From NCBI GenBank assembly GCA_024516035.1, contig CM044964.1:19225084-19289083 (forward strand): a DNA stretch of 64,000 nucleotides, in the 5' to 3' direction. The stretch comes from Bactericera cockerelli (taxonomy: Eukaryota > Arthropoda > Insecta > Hemiptera > Triozidae). Made by a program: the position numbers and the translations under genes. The notes under the pieces were generated by a model that had not been told where the DNA came from, did not search any database, and saw only the letters and a program-made list of their open reading frames with translations. Positions 45,231 through 53,426 of this stretch are shown here, in pieces. The first letter of the stretch is position 1. Each line of letters begins with the position of its first letter.

Positions 45231-45558
45231 CTGCTATGCTAAACTATTAGCATAAACCATACGTGTTTCGCATATAAAGTAATTGTATGCTACTTTACGC
45301 ACGCATTTCATGCCAATGAGGGCTGTTCGTATAAAACTATACAAACATAAAAATAAGAGCTATAGATTCATGCTAATTTAACATGATTGACATTCTTTGT
45401 ATAGACTTATGTAAAGTCTGCATAATTTTTAGCATAGAAATAGGGCGGTTTGTATGGTTTCATGCTAAGGTTTTATGTTTCCAATAAAGATAGTTGTGTT
45501 CGGTTCGATCATTTCTTTTTAAGTGTGACAAGGCAAGGTTGTATTAAATACGTTCGTA

Positions 45559-45620
45559 ATGTCAGTGAGCGAATTTTTGGGAGATGATCTAGGTGAAAGA
45601 GAGGGACAGTCTACTAAAAA
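45559..45620 (+). CDS. Proposed exon 1 of a four-exon gene
   Basis: An ATG opens 20 codons plus two bases (MSVSEFLGDD..., acidic then basic) before a GTGTAA donor at 45621. Phase 2 here (ending AA) joins the acceptor ...CTTAG at 45753 with a T to form an Asn codon and keeps the next exon in frame. If unspliced the frame stops at 45634. The call rests on matching splice phases and residue composition only. Confidence 0.35.
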
Positions 45621-45753
45621 GTGTAAAATGAAATAGCCTAATGATAAAATTAAAACCTTGCTTGAGTTTACAGAAATTACACATTAATTTAAATTTTACC
45701 TGCCTATTCTAAAAAAATGTACCCAGTTTCTTATTGTTCACAAAGTATCTTAG

Positions 45754-46088
45754 TTACCTAAAATATTTAGACTTCATGAGAATACGGGACCTAATCATAG
45801 AACAGTTTCCTTTTGAACAAGAAACCTCCACGATTTGGTTCAAATTGTACCGTTCCAATGACAGCGACAATGATCTGCCTGAAGCATTTTCTTCAAAGAA
45901 AGATAAGTCTTACCGAAGCTCCACGTCCGGCTTGCTGTATGAAATCTGGCGAACTCTCAGAAATAAAGGAAAGAAGGAAGGTGTCATCGAGTTCAAGAAG
46001 CGAAGGCCAAGTCAGAACCGGGAAAACCAAGAGCAGGAGGACTCGGAGTTGAACAAAAGCATTGCAACAGACACATTCAATATCGTAG
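45754..46088 (+). CDS. Exon 2 of a four-exon gene of unrecognised family
   Basis: The exon lies between acceptor CTTAG (ends 45753) and donor GTATGT (46089). It codes about 112 residues: FPFEQETSTIWFKL, then SGLLYEIWRTLRNKGKKE, then a lysine/arginine- and glutamate-rich stretch. The exon ends in phase 1 and joins the next exon through a Glu codon. Downstream exons continue in the same style, so the four pieces form one protein of about 398 residues. From memory the pattern resembles multicopy uncharacterised animal proteins annotated 'SAMD3-like', but no SAM domain is visible and I am not sure. The following intron (46089-46349) contains a SINE, showing tolerance of insertion. Confidence 0.5.
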
Positions 46089-46126
46089 GTATGTATATAC
46101 TTAAACTACAAATAGATAACTTATGA

Positions 46127-46264
46127 CAGACCTCAGTAGCCTGATCAATAAGGCGACGGACTTGTAACCTGGAGGTCGGTGGTTCGAGTACCAGGTTAAG
46201 CATATATTTGGTAAAGCGAGTTTGGGTAGTTGTGATCAAAATAGTGATTAGTACAAATATCTTA
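46127..46264 (+). mobile_element. SINE family B inside intron 2 of the four-exon gene
   Basis: CAGACCTCAGTAGCCTGATC head, B box GGTTCGAGTACC, body GGTAAAGCGAGTTTGGGTAG. It sits between donor 46089 and acceptor 46349, in gene sense. Confidence 0.8.
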
Positions 46265-46349
46265 AAAAAAAGGTATAAATAAAATAATTTTGTAGCTCAG
46301 ATGTGGGGCTACGTGACTTTTTTTATAACATGTGTTGTTTTGTTTTCAG

Positions 46350-46553
46350 AAAACACCGTAGTTCAAAACTATCTGCAATGGTTGGAGACTGCTACTCCAA
46401 GTGATTCCTTCGAGACTATCAAACTCCGTTGGGAGGATACATCAAGGGACAGACTCCAATGTTTGCAGGCGGGCAATGAAAAATTTCAATCAATCATCCA
46501 GTACTTCAACACATATCGTATTTCTGCGGGATCCTGAAAGAGGACCTGTGTTG
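46350..46553 (+). CDS. Exon 3 of the same gene, carrying a one-base frameshift
   Basis: Acceptor TGTTTTCAG ends at 46349 and donor GTAAGT starts at 46554. The exon is open as ENTVVQNYLQWLE...QSIIQYFNTYR to about 46520, then the frame must shift by one base to read FLRDPERGPVL up to the donor; unshifted it meets TGA at 46535-46537. The shifted end is in phase 0 with the next exon, which begins INMDFDILHPGR, so the shift is a lesion (or sequence error) in a formerly continuous reading frame rather than a wrong exon call. Confidence 0.5.
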
Positions 46554-46934
46554 GTAAGTTATTTCTTTTTTGATTTTTGATATTATATGAAATTACATTT
46601 TTACAATAAGTCCTTAATATTAACTTGAATACTGAATAGATAATTATTATTTACTGACATACGAGTAACATGCCCTAAACAACCCACACTAAGAAAATCG
46701 GTGATTTTCTTGTTATGTGGTATAGTACTATTTTTCTCACTTTATTTTACTTTCAATTCTATTTCTCTCTCTCTCTCTCTCTTCCTTTCTTTCTCTCTTT
46801 CTTTCGTTTATTTTTCATTTTCTATTCATTTTTTATTTATTTCGATCTCACTTCCTTTTCTCATCTCTCTTTTTCTTTCTCTTGACTATCAATGATAGTT
46901 GATTATTTATCTCGTGTGTTCTTCTCTGTTCTAG

Positions 46935-47528
46935 ATAAACATGGACTTTGACATATTGCATCCTGGAAGAACAACGTGTTTGATTGAAGGTCTTCTCCAT
47001 CACAGGGACAAGATCATCACCCTAGCAAAAGCCGTGAAGGAGAGGGCCTCGGACTGCGCAGTGTCTGTATTGCTGCCCTACCTCACATCAGTTCCCGCCA
47101 CAAAAAAGGTGAAGTGTCACTCTTGGAAACCATCAAGGTCTGAAGTTTGCGAGGGATTCATAATGCATGTGTCCAGTCCTTCTAACATTGAAACCTGCAG
47201 GGTGAGTCGGATCGAAAAATTGACTAAAATGTACAGACCTAAAATGTATGTAGGTGATTTTAAAAATCCAACCAATGTTTATTGTGTTGTGGATGACATT
47301 TTACAACCTCAAAATTCAATTGTAGCAGCTGTAGATCTTTGTTTCAAGATTTTCTTTGTAACACATTGTAATTACCCAGAAGAGAGTCAACATCTGTGGC
47401 TTACACTCCAGCTAGGTTTCTACGAAATATCCACCAAGTATGATAAGATTCATGCACCGACTACTAAACTTTTAGCTGACCTTGCATTAATGCCTAAAGC
47501 AAATAGAGCAGCCAGGGCATCTAGGTAG
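46935..47528 (+). CDS. Exon 4 (last) of the same gene
   Basis: Acceptor TCTGTTCTAG ends at 46934, after a CT-rich intron of 381 bp. The exon codes 197 residues to a TAG at 47526. It starts INMDFDILHPGR and includes CLIEGLLHHRDKIITLAKAV, LLPYLTSVPATKK (a conserved-looking hydrophobic/proline block followed by basic residues) and VAAVDLCFKIFFVTHCNYPEE near the end. No transposase catalytic triad, zinc finger or membrane segment is evident. The protein could be a cellular protein or an accessory product of the surrounding repeat-rich element. Poly(A) signals occur further downstream (for example AATAAA near 48468), but none can be tied to the transcript. Confidence 0.55.
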   Translation: MNMDFDILHPGRTTCLIEGLLHHRDKIITLAKAVKERASDCAVSVLLPYLTSVPATKKVKCHSWKPSRSEVCEGFIMHVSSPSNIETCRVSRIEKLTKMYRPKMYVGDFKNPTNVYCVVDDILQPQNSIVAAVDLCFKIFFVTHCNYPEESQHLWLTLQLGFYEISTKYDKIHAPTTKLLADLALMPKANRAARASR

Positions 47529-47870
47529 GTAATTTGTCTGCTCAAAGTAGGGGAATGTCGGGGACTAAAGGAGGTTACATTTAATTAAATTTCCGACCAT
47601 CAAAGTCTCGGTTTTACAATCCTCTTTTTGAGCTGTTAAACTTGCTCTATTTTCTGCTCTCTTCCTCCAATATTTGAAAACATTTTCTTTTTGTCTTTTC
47701 CATTTTGCCCCACCTTCCCCTACATGTGTCAGCCCCCTATACAGAGAAATTTTTTATATACTTTTTTTAGTTTAGTTTACTTGTAGGTACAAATTTTGAG
47801 CTCCTTTATCGTATTTTTTGTTGTTTTATTCTATTTCAATTTGCTTACTATTATATATTTGTTTACTAAT

Positions 47871-48172
47871 AGTCACCGTGGCAGAGTGAGTTAGCGCGCT
47901 AGGCATTGCACGCATGGTGACCTGGGTTCGATTCCCAGCGGGGCAGGAATTTTTCTGCTCTGTACTTGGATGTTCGGGGTCCACTCATACTTCGTGAGGA
48001 AAAATGAGTAGTTACTTGTATGAGTAACGACCAGTGGCGGCATTACCAGAGTAAAAAGAAATGAATGTAATAGAATAATTCGAAAAGTAAAGGAGGCTCT
48101 TAGTAATGCTGCGCTACACACAAAAGTTGTGAAGAGGCTTTGTGCTTCACCACAAATAAAATCATACATATA
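47871..48172 (+). mobile_element. SINE family C, full length
   Basis: tRNA-like head AGTCACCGTGGCAGAGTGAG, B box GGTTCGATTCCC, body GTACTTGGATGTTCGGGGTC, GAGTAGTTACTTGTATGAGT, end TGTGCTTCACCACAAATAAA. About 300 bp. It lies downstream of exon 4 of the four-exon gene. Confidence 0.85.
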
Positions 48173-48369
48173 TTTGTTTACTATGCTCATTTGCGAGGAC
48201 TGTCAAAAATTGTTCCAAACTATTTTTTCATAATTATTGTAAGCAGGACTCATGTCCTGTACGTGCTAGAAATGGTAATCACCATTTGACAATTCCCATT
48301 TTACCGCTCCCCGGTAATGTAACATATAAGTTGTATTTTTTCTTAAATGTTTATATAGTGTAATATCTG

Positions 48370-48480
48370 CAAATAAAAAGTTGTTGATGTGTAATTTCTG
48401 TAAATTTAAAAATTGTTAATGTGTAATTTCTGTAAACTTAAAAATTGTTGATGTGTAATTTCTGTAAATAAAGAGTGTAA
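48370..48480 (+). repeat. 32-bp tandem repeat
   Basis: GTGTAATTTCTGTAAA recurs at 48389, 48421 and 48453; the last unit runs into AATAAAGAGTGTAATGTG. Confidence 0.9.
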
Positions 48481-48678
48481 TGTGTTGTACATTATATTTA
48501 CTTGAATTGAATTCTTCTTCATTTTCCACACATAGGGCAATACATATATCCTATGACTTTGTATGACTAGGAATATGCATGTAGATGACTTCCGTCCGAG
48601 TGCAAAATATTTATGCACTTAGTCGGAGGCTATCCTGCAAATTTCTGTACATTCAAATACATAGGTATATGTATAGCT

Positions 48679-48743
48679 GTATGCAAAAGTATGCATACAG
48701 CTATACGTATCATACGTATAGCTGTATGCATACTTTTGCATAC
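48679..48743. repeat. 65-bp perfect palindrome (32+1+32)
   Basis: The arms 48679-48710 and 48712-48743 are exact reverse complements around a single C at 48711. The core is CTATACGTATCATACGTATA. Confidence 0.95.
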
Positions 48744-48752
48744 TGCTATGAG

Positions 48753-48804
48753 AACGTTCGCATATTGAATATGCGAACGTTGGCATAGTGACTATGCCAA
48801 CGTT
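48753..48804. repeat. Two 29-bp perfect palindromes overlapping by AACGTT
   Basis: Palindrome 48753-48781 (14+1+14, centre G) and palindrome 48776-48804 (14+1+14, centre G) share the AACGTT at 48776-48781. A third, imperfect one of the same design follows (about 48799-48826). Confidence 0.9.
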
Positions 48805-48860
48805 AGCATAGTCACTATGCCAAGGGTCGCATAGTGACCATACCAACGTTCGCATATTGT

Positions 48861-49050
48861 TATGCCTACTTTGCATAATAGTTAGCATAACACTATGCCA
48901 ACGTTAGCATGCGGTTTTTAACAGTATGCCTACTTCGCATAACAGTTAGCATAACACTATGCCAACGTTAGCATGCGGTTTTTAACAGTATGCCTACTTC
49001 GCATAACAGTTAGCATAACACTATGCTTACTTCGTATACTGGTATGAAAA
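48861..49050 (+). repeat. 64-bp tandem repeat, about 2.7 copies
   Basis: TATGCCTACTT recurs at 48861, 48925 and 48989. Each unit contains TTAGCATAACACTATGCC and, in the first two copies, GCATGCGGTTTTTAACAG. Confidence 0.85.
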
Positions 49051-50229
49051 TGACACAGCAAGTATGCATAATCTTTATGATAGGCGAATTACTTTATGCT
49101 AAGATACGTATAATGTTATGTTAAACAAATGAAATTCAGAGCATAGACTATGCAAGTTAAACATGTTATTATGCTATCAATGAATTGAATTGAATTGAAC
49201 AATAGCATAACTTTATACATCCGTTGGCATAAAAGTAATGACGTCACAACTATGACGTCACGACTTTTGACAAATTTCGTTAGCATAAATTATGCTAACC
49301 ACTTTATGCTAAAGTCGAAAATATCGCGTATGCTAACTTTGCAAGGGTCCCCCGTATGTTTAATTAATCACAATACTATGTTAAATTTCGCAGTTGGTTT
49401 TTCACCGTGTATAAACTATAAACAGAGAACGGTCTAGCCCACCCTAAAGGTCTAGCTTACAATGCCCAAGGGCTTAATGGCTCAAAAATAAAAAGCCCAA
49501 GTCCTCACCATGGTTGATTACACATAGACATATTATATGTGGTTCAGAACGAGGCAAGTTTTCCAAGCATGGCTGGAGGCAAGCATTGCTGGAGACCATC
49601 ACTTCCCCGTTTCCCCCCATCAGTAGCCAAGCTGATGGTTACAACAACAACAAGATAGGTATTTAATACATACTTGGGTATAGTTAGTGTAGTTTTATTG
49701 TAGAGGTTTAATGTGTTCACCTGATGGGTCACAAGTTTTCGGAGAATGGAAGGTTAATACCCTGTTTCGATATGACTTCAGAGCATTTGACAGGGAAGTA
49801 GGTAAAGCCCCAAAACACAACATAATATAATATGAACATACAATGGTACATGTAAATACCAGTATAGCTTTATAATATCTGTTTTTTTTTTTTTTTCATA
49901 TATTACTCTTTTAATGAAATACATACAGGCCGTAAAAAATGTCTGCCAGATAATTACCCTCAGAAGTTGAATTTACTATATTTTATTATCATGTGATTTG
50001 AAAAGTATCACGAACATATTAAATATTATTTAAATGTATCTCATATCCATCAGGTCTCAGAAAATTAACTTATTTCAACCCCGTATTCTTACCTATCAGC
50101 ACGAATTCTTAGAGTATTAGAGGCGGGACTTATGTGGTATTGTGGTATGCAGAATGCAGATGCCTTCATTTATCATGGAAACAGACTTTGGGGGGATTCA
50201 TTCAAACTAAGAGGCATTTCAGCAATTTA

Positions 50230-50625
50230 TCAACTTGTTGACAGGAGGCTTGACTTACTGAAACCCGAGAGGCCGACTCTAAGGGTGCTTTCAGGAATTT
50301 ACCGGTGCTGAGTTTAACAAGAGACCTAACTCGTTGAAACTGGAGATACCAGATAATGGTAGCAGATTCCGATTCAAAGCATAAGTAGGTACCTAAGTAA
50401 CAGACCTTACTTATTGAAACTAGAAACACCCATTCAAAAAATATTTTAAAGAAATTATAAGGTGCTGACTTTAACAGGAGAGTTAGCTCGTTGAAATCGG
50501 AGATACCAGATAATGGTAGCAGATACCGAGTAAAAGGATAAGTAGGTACCAGACCTTACTTCTTGAAACTAGAAACACCCATTCAAAGGATATTTTAAAG
50601 AATTTATAAGGTGCTGACACTGGAA
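50230..50625 (+). repeat. 150-158-bp tandem repeat, about 2.5 copies
   Basis: GGTGCTGA recurs at 50303, 50461 and 50611 with GAGATACCAGATAATGGTAG and CTAGAAACACCCATTCAAA in each full unit. Confidence 0.85.
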
Positions 50626-50720
50626 CACTATACCTACTAGCATGAAGAATGTTGTAGAATAATTTGACACAAGCAGGGAAGGAATTTCAGTGTTGGATTT
50701 CGAAATTATTATTAGATATT

Positions 50721-50866
50721 AATAATACTCTTTAGTGGAAGGTAACCACCAGGCGAGGTTAATGCTCAAAGCATTTTCTACCACCTAACCCTCAGAGTCT
50801 TATTATCATGTGGTCAAAACTCAAATTAATGAGGAGAAATTCCATGCACTGGGTGGGATTTGAAAC
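50721..50866 (-). mobile_element. SINE family A, body only
   Basis: 3' body and ATTATTA tail on minus; the tRNA-like head beyond the GTTTCAAATCCCACC remnant is lost. Confidence 0.8.
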
Positions 50867-50967
50867 TTCAAGTTGAGGGATGGGTTCAGGATTATTATAA
50901 GTGGTCACTTTTAATTAATGAGAGACAATCCAAGCATTAAGGATCTGATCCATAGATCACGGATTCA

Positions 50968-51217
50968 TCTTAATATATAAATATATCTTAATAGTCAGTC
51001 AGTCAAAGTCACTGACTGACTGACTGATCATCACTGTTTCTCCGAACTGGTAAGTCCTAGGAAGCTGAAATTTGGTAGGTAGCTTTGTCTTATAGTCTAG
51101 ATGTGCAATAAGACGGGATTTTTCGAAATTCCCACTACAACACCTGCCATTGGCGAAAAAGGACTTTTTGCTTTCACGGCCATGCCTCGGCCCGCAAAGC
51201 GGCCGACAGCCCGCTAG
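50968..51217 (+). mobile_element. Short non-autonomous Helitron-like element
   Basis: The 250-bp element begins TCTTAATATATAAATATATC after an A and ends ...CCCGCTAG before a T. The 3' hairpin is CGGCCCGCAAAGCGGCCG (51189-51206). It shares the GGTAAGTCCTAGGAAGCTGA block with the element at 39047-39902. A GTCA-type tandem (about 50995-51027) follows the start. Confidence 0.6.
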
Positions 51218-51650
51218 TAGATTATATTACAGCGCCGTAACTACATCAACTTTACAATAATTCAATTATGTAGACACAAGAACGTTCTAGATAAAAATAT
51301 ACCCAATATGTATACATATAAAAAATATATAGGTATTAGAAAAAAAAATCCAGAAAATTTCCTCAGCCCCGTGAATTCGCCACTAGCACAATCTTCGACG
51401 CGTCAACATGTCTAGCGAGGTCCTTTTAAAAAGAGAAGATCAAAAATATGAAAAATAATGAAGTTAGTTTGTATTTACTTTTTATGCTCTTAAATGAAGA
51501 GTCCCAAATATTAACAAAAACTTCAAGATAAATGTAATAGGTGTTATTTTTCAATGCCCATAATCTTGAATGCCGCATTGCAAGAGTTCAGTAAGTTAGT
51601 GGATGTGCCAGGGTTGCATTTGGATGACAACCTCTGATTTATTGGTTACA

Positions 51651-51865
51651 TTTTTTTTTTTTTTTTTTTGAGAGAAAATCTTATAAGATTCCTTCAGCAA
51701 AATCTCTAGTGCTGAAGGTATGCGGGACTTGCCGGCAGTGTATGGTGTGTCGCCCCTGTTGAAGGGCACCAATTCTGTCGGCTCTCCCTCTAAAAACCCT
51801 CCCGTTCATCTTTATTATTTCCTGGAACCACGTTGGTATTACTTTAGGTAGTACATTTAGTGCAT

Positions 51866-51868
<3 letters not shown>
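51651..51868 (-). mobile_element. Third poly(A)-tailed retroelement 3' fragment
   Basis: On the minus strand about 200 bp end in a 19-nt poly(A) (T run 51651-51669). A frame of roughly 60 residues (containing VLPKVIPTWFQEIIK and RADRIGALQQG) is open until a stop just before the tail, so this is probably the last coding part of another truncated element. The family is not recognised. It directly abuts the tail of the preceding element, giving two tails head-to-tail. Confidence 0.4.
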
Positions 51869-51908
<40 letters not shown>

Positions 51909-52680
51909 CAAACGATATAATATATTTCATTCAACGATTCGTCTTTCTTCAGTGTGCTCATTACTGATGCCACATTCCCTCTTTGTACCGCGAAACTCAC
52001 TCTTTGACGGAAGTACTCCCCTGCACGTCTCTCTTTCGTTTCAAGTACCAGAGACTTGGAAATAGAATTAAATAGTTCCAAGGCATCTGGTCCAAAAGAT
52101 CCGAAAGTTTCGACGGCAAAGGGAGAGAAAATGAATTGGGAGTGAATTTCGCGATACTTGTCTTTTTTTAATTTTTCAGCATGTTTCGCTGCTTCCCCTG
52201 GACCTTGTAGTGAATACTGTATGTTACTTTTAGCTAGATTGTCCACACATGTTACGTCCCATACTAACGGTTTACCATTCTTCCATGGAACCATTGTCAT
52301 GCCGTCTGGTCTTTTCCCATCTAATCTGAAAAGACCAGATGGTTCAAGAACAGACGGAACATGACAAGATCCCAGGGCTCGTTTCAGTATATAATTCAAA
52401 TCACAGTGTCTAGAATAACGCCCTCCACTTTTAACACAACTTAGTCCATGTTGTCCTGTTTCATCCACATCAAACCCACAGCGACATGTATGGGGTACAC
52501 ATATGGTTGCACCTAGCCTTAAACCTATTGCGATTCTTAAGGAGGTATTATCCATGAAACACCCAACATTTGAAATTGGTATGGCCTGTAGCCACGCGCC
52601 ACTTTCATAAATTGGCTGTACACTGAGTGCGTAGGAAGCCATGGCCTTATATTTAATTTTCCTAACCCTACTCTATACTC
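51869..52680 (-). mobile_element. 5'-truncated retroelement with restriction-like endonuclease module
   Basis: The element runs from about 52.68 kb down to a 40-nt poly(A) (T run 51869-51908 on plus). Only the C-terminal module of the large ORF is retained. The upstream boundary is placed where the family similarity ends. No target duplication was identified. Confidence 0.55.
51908..52642 (-). CDS. Retroelement ORF C-terminus: CCHC finger plus restriction-like endonuclease
   Basis: The 244-residue frame matches, from memory, the C-terminal third of a large retroelement protein family common in invertebrates but usually annotated as uncharacterised. Visible: SGAWLQAIP (14-22), the lead-in conserved in that family; a zinc-finger-like C53-x-C55-x9-H65-x3-C69; then RPDG (111-114), WDVT (128-131), KKDKY (159-163) and VETFG (177-181). 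A zinc finger followed by PD..D..KY is the layout of the restriction-like endonuclease of R2/CRE/NeSL/HERO retrotransposons, so I infer a PD-(D/E)xK nuclease acting in target cleavage. Reverse transcriptase sequence is missing upstream; an in-frame TAG lies about 27 bp before the ATG, so this is a 5'-truncated insertion. The stop codon TGA runs straight into a 40-base poly(A), leaving no 3' UTR. Confidence 0.65.
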
Positions 52681-52804
52681 GAGGCTTTACATCGCGGACT
52701 TCTCACAAGTAGTAAACAGGTAAACACCGTATAAATTTAACAGACTTATATATTTTTCTTCTTTAAGATTTTTTTTTTATTCAAGTTAATATTTAGATAT
52801 TAGG

Positions 52805-52955
52805 CTTTTTTTGTAGCCATGCTGGAAGCTACGTTAGACTCTAATGGTTCGTGTTGTTAGTCATCGTAGCTTGAACAATGCTCATTCATAACTTCCCCTC
52901 TGATGGGCGAGATTTGACACAATACTTCCCACTTATGTGTTAGCCTTAATTATAG
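52805..52955 (-). repeat. Interspersed repeat family I, copy 4 (diverged)
   Basis: On plus: TTTTTTTGTAGCCATGCTGG, CCTCTGATGGGCGAGATTTG, ACACAATACTTCCCACTTAT. It lies between two minus-strand retroelements. Confidence 0.65.
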
Positions 52956-53106
52956 GTGCTGGCCTTAATTACCACTGAGCGCAACATTTTGTATTTTTTT
53001 TTTTTTTTTTTTTTTTCACAGCGTTTCATGCTCCTCTCTACCTCTAGAATCAAATGAGATCGAAACACTCTCTCAGAAACATTTTTTTTTTTTTTTTTTT
53101 TTTTTT

Positions 53107-53426
53107 AATACTCTTTATTTATAATTTTATAATACAAAATACAATATTTCAGAAATAAACAGGTATAGATAAAGTAAACAAAAGAAATATACAAGAAATA
53201 AATTTATAAATAGAGTTATAGAAGAGTCCATGTGTGCTTAAAGCATGTGTTGGACTCTTCCGTTATAAAAAAGTCTTCTAATTATATTATATTTTCAACC
53301 AACAACGGAATATTAATATTATATATTTTGTCATCAAAAAATGTATTTTCTGTGTATAGGTATTTCTTTGCTTTTGTTTCTCTTCTAGTTCTATAATTTT
53401 TTTCTTTCATATTTTGGTATATATTT
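53107..53426 (-). other. 3' UTR of the LINE
   Basis: AT-rich non-coding sequence lies between the RT stop codon and the poly(A) tail. A canonical AATAAA lies in the last 20 bp before the tail. No hairpin or microsatellite end is seen, so the tail is a true poly(A), not a CR1-type short octamer repeat. Confidence 0.6.

Larger units (their letters stand above)
45559..47528 (+). pseudogene. Four-exon gene model, one frameshift in exon 3
   Basis: The exons are 45559-45620, 45754-46088, 46350-46553 and 46935-47528. All three introns have GT/AG borders, lengths of 133, 261 and 381 bp, and phases that fit. Intron 2 holds a tRNA-type SINE; intron 3 is CT-rich. The single lesion is a one-base shift near 46520. 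Because all else is open, it may be a recent pseudogene, an assembly error or a polymorphism. The gene lies between two blocks of GCATA-rich repeats and may belong to a DNA transposon. Confidence 0.4.
48640..49330. repeat. GCATA/TATGC palindrome block (right)
   Basis: The block contains chained palindromes at 48679-48804, a 64-bp tandem repeat from 48861 to about 49050, and scattered GCATAA/TTATGC words plus two TGACGTCA sites near 49236-49262. Confidence 0.75.
42757..49409. mobile_element. Hypothetical CACTA-like element with CACG ends
   Basis: The left end reads CACGCTGAAAAA (42757) and the right end, read inward on the other strand, CACGGTGAAAAA (49409): 11 of 12 bases match, and both are flanked outside by TA. 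Inside, both flanks are crowded with GCATA/TATGC words in both orientations (42770-43145, 44671-45480, 48640-49330) and share TGACGTCA. The middle holds the four-exon gene. Short CAC-type ends, subterminal repeats and an internal gene are the architecture of CACTA/En-Spm elements. No Tnp2-type transposase was found, and the short A-rich ends could match by chance. SINEs and microsatellites have inserted inside. Confidence 0.3.

Noticed and set aside
47891..48190. 99-codon minus frame (and similar ones at 58437-58673 and 63512-63823)
   Set aside because: They lie in SINE family C or small tandem repeats and only mirror the repeat sequence.
52158..52364. Plus-strand 68-codon frame (also 53870-54058)
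   Set aside because: Antisense shadows of the retroelement ORFs on the minus strand.
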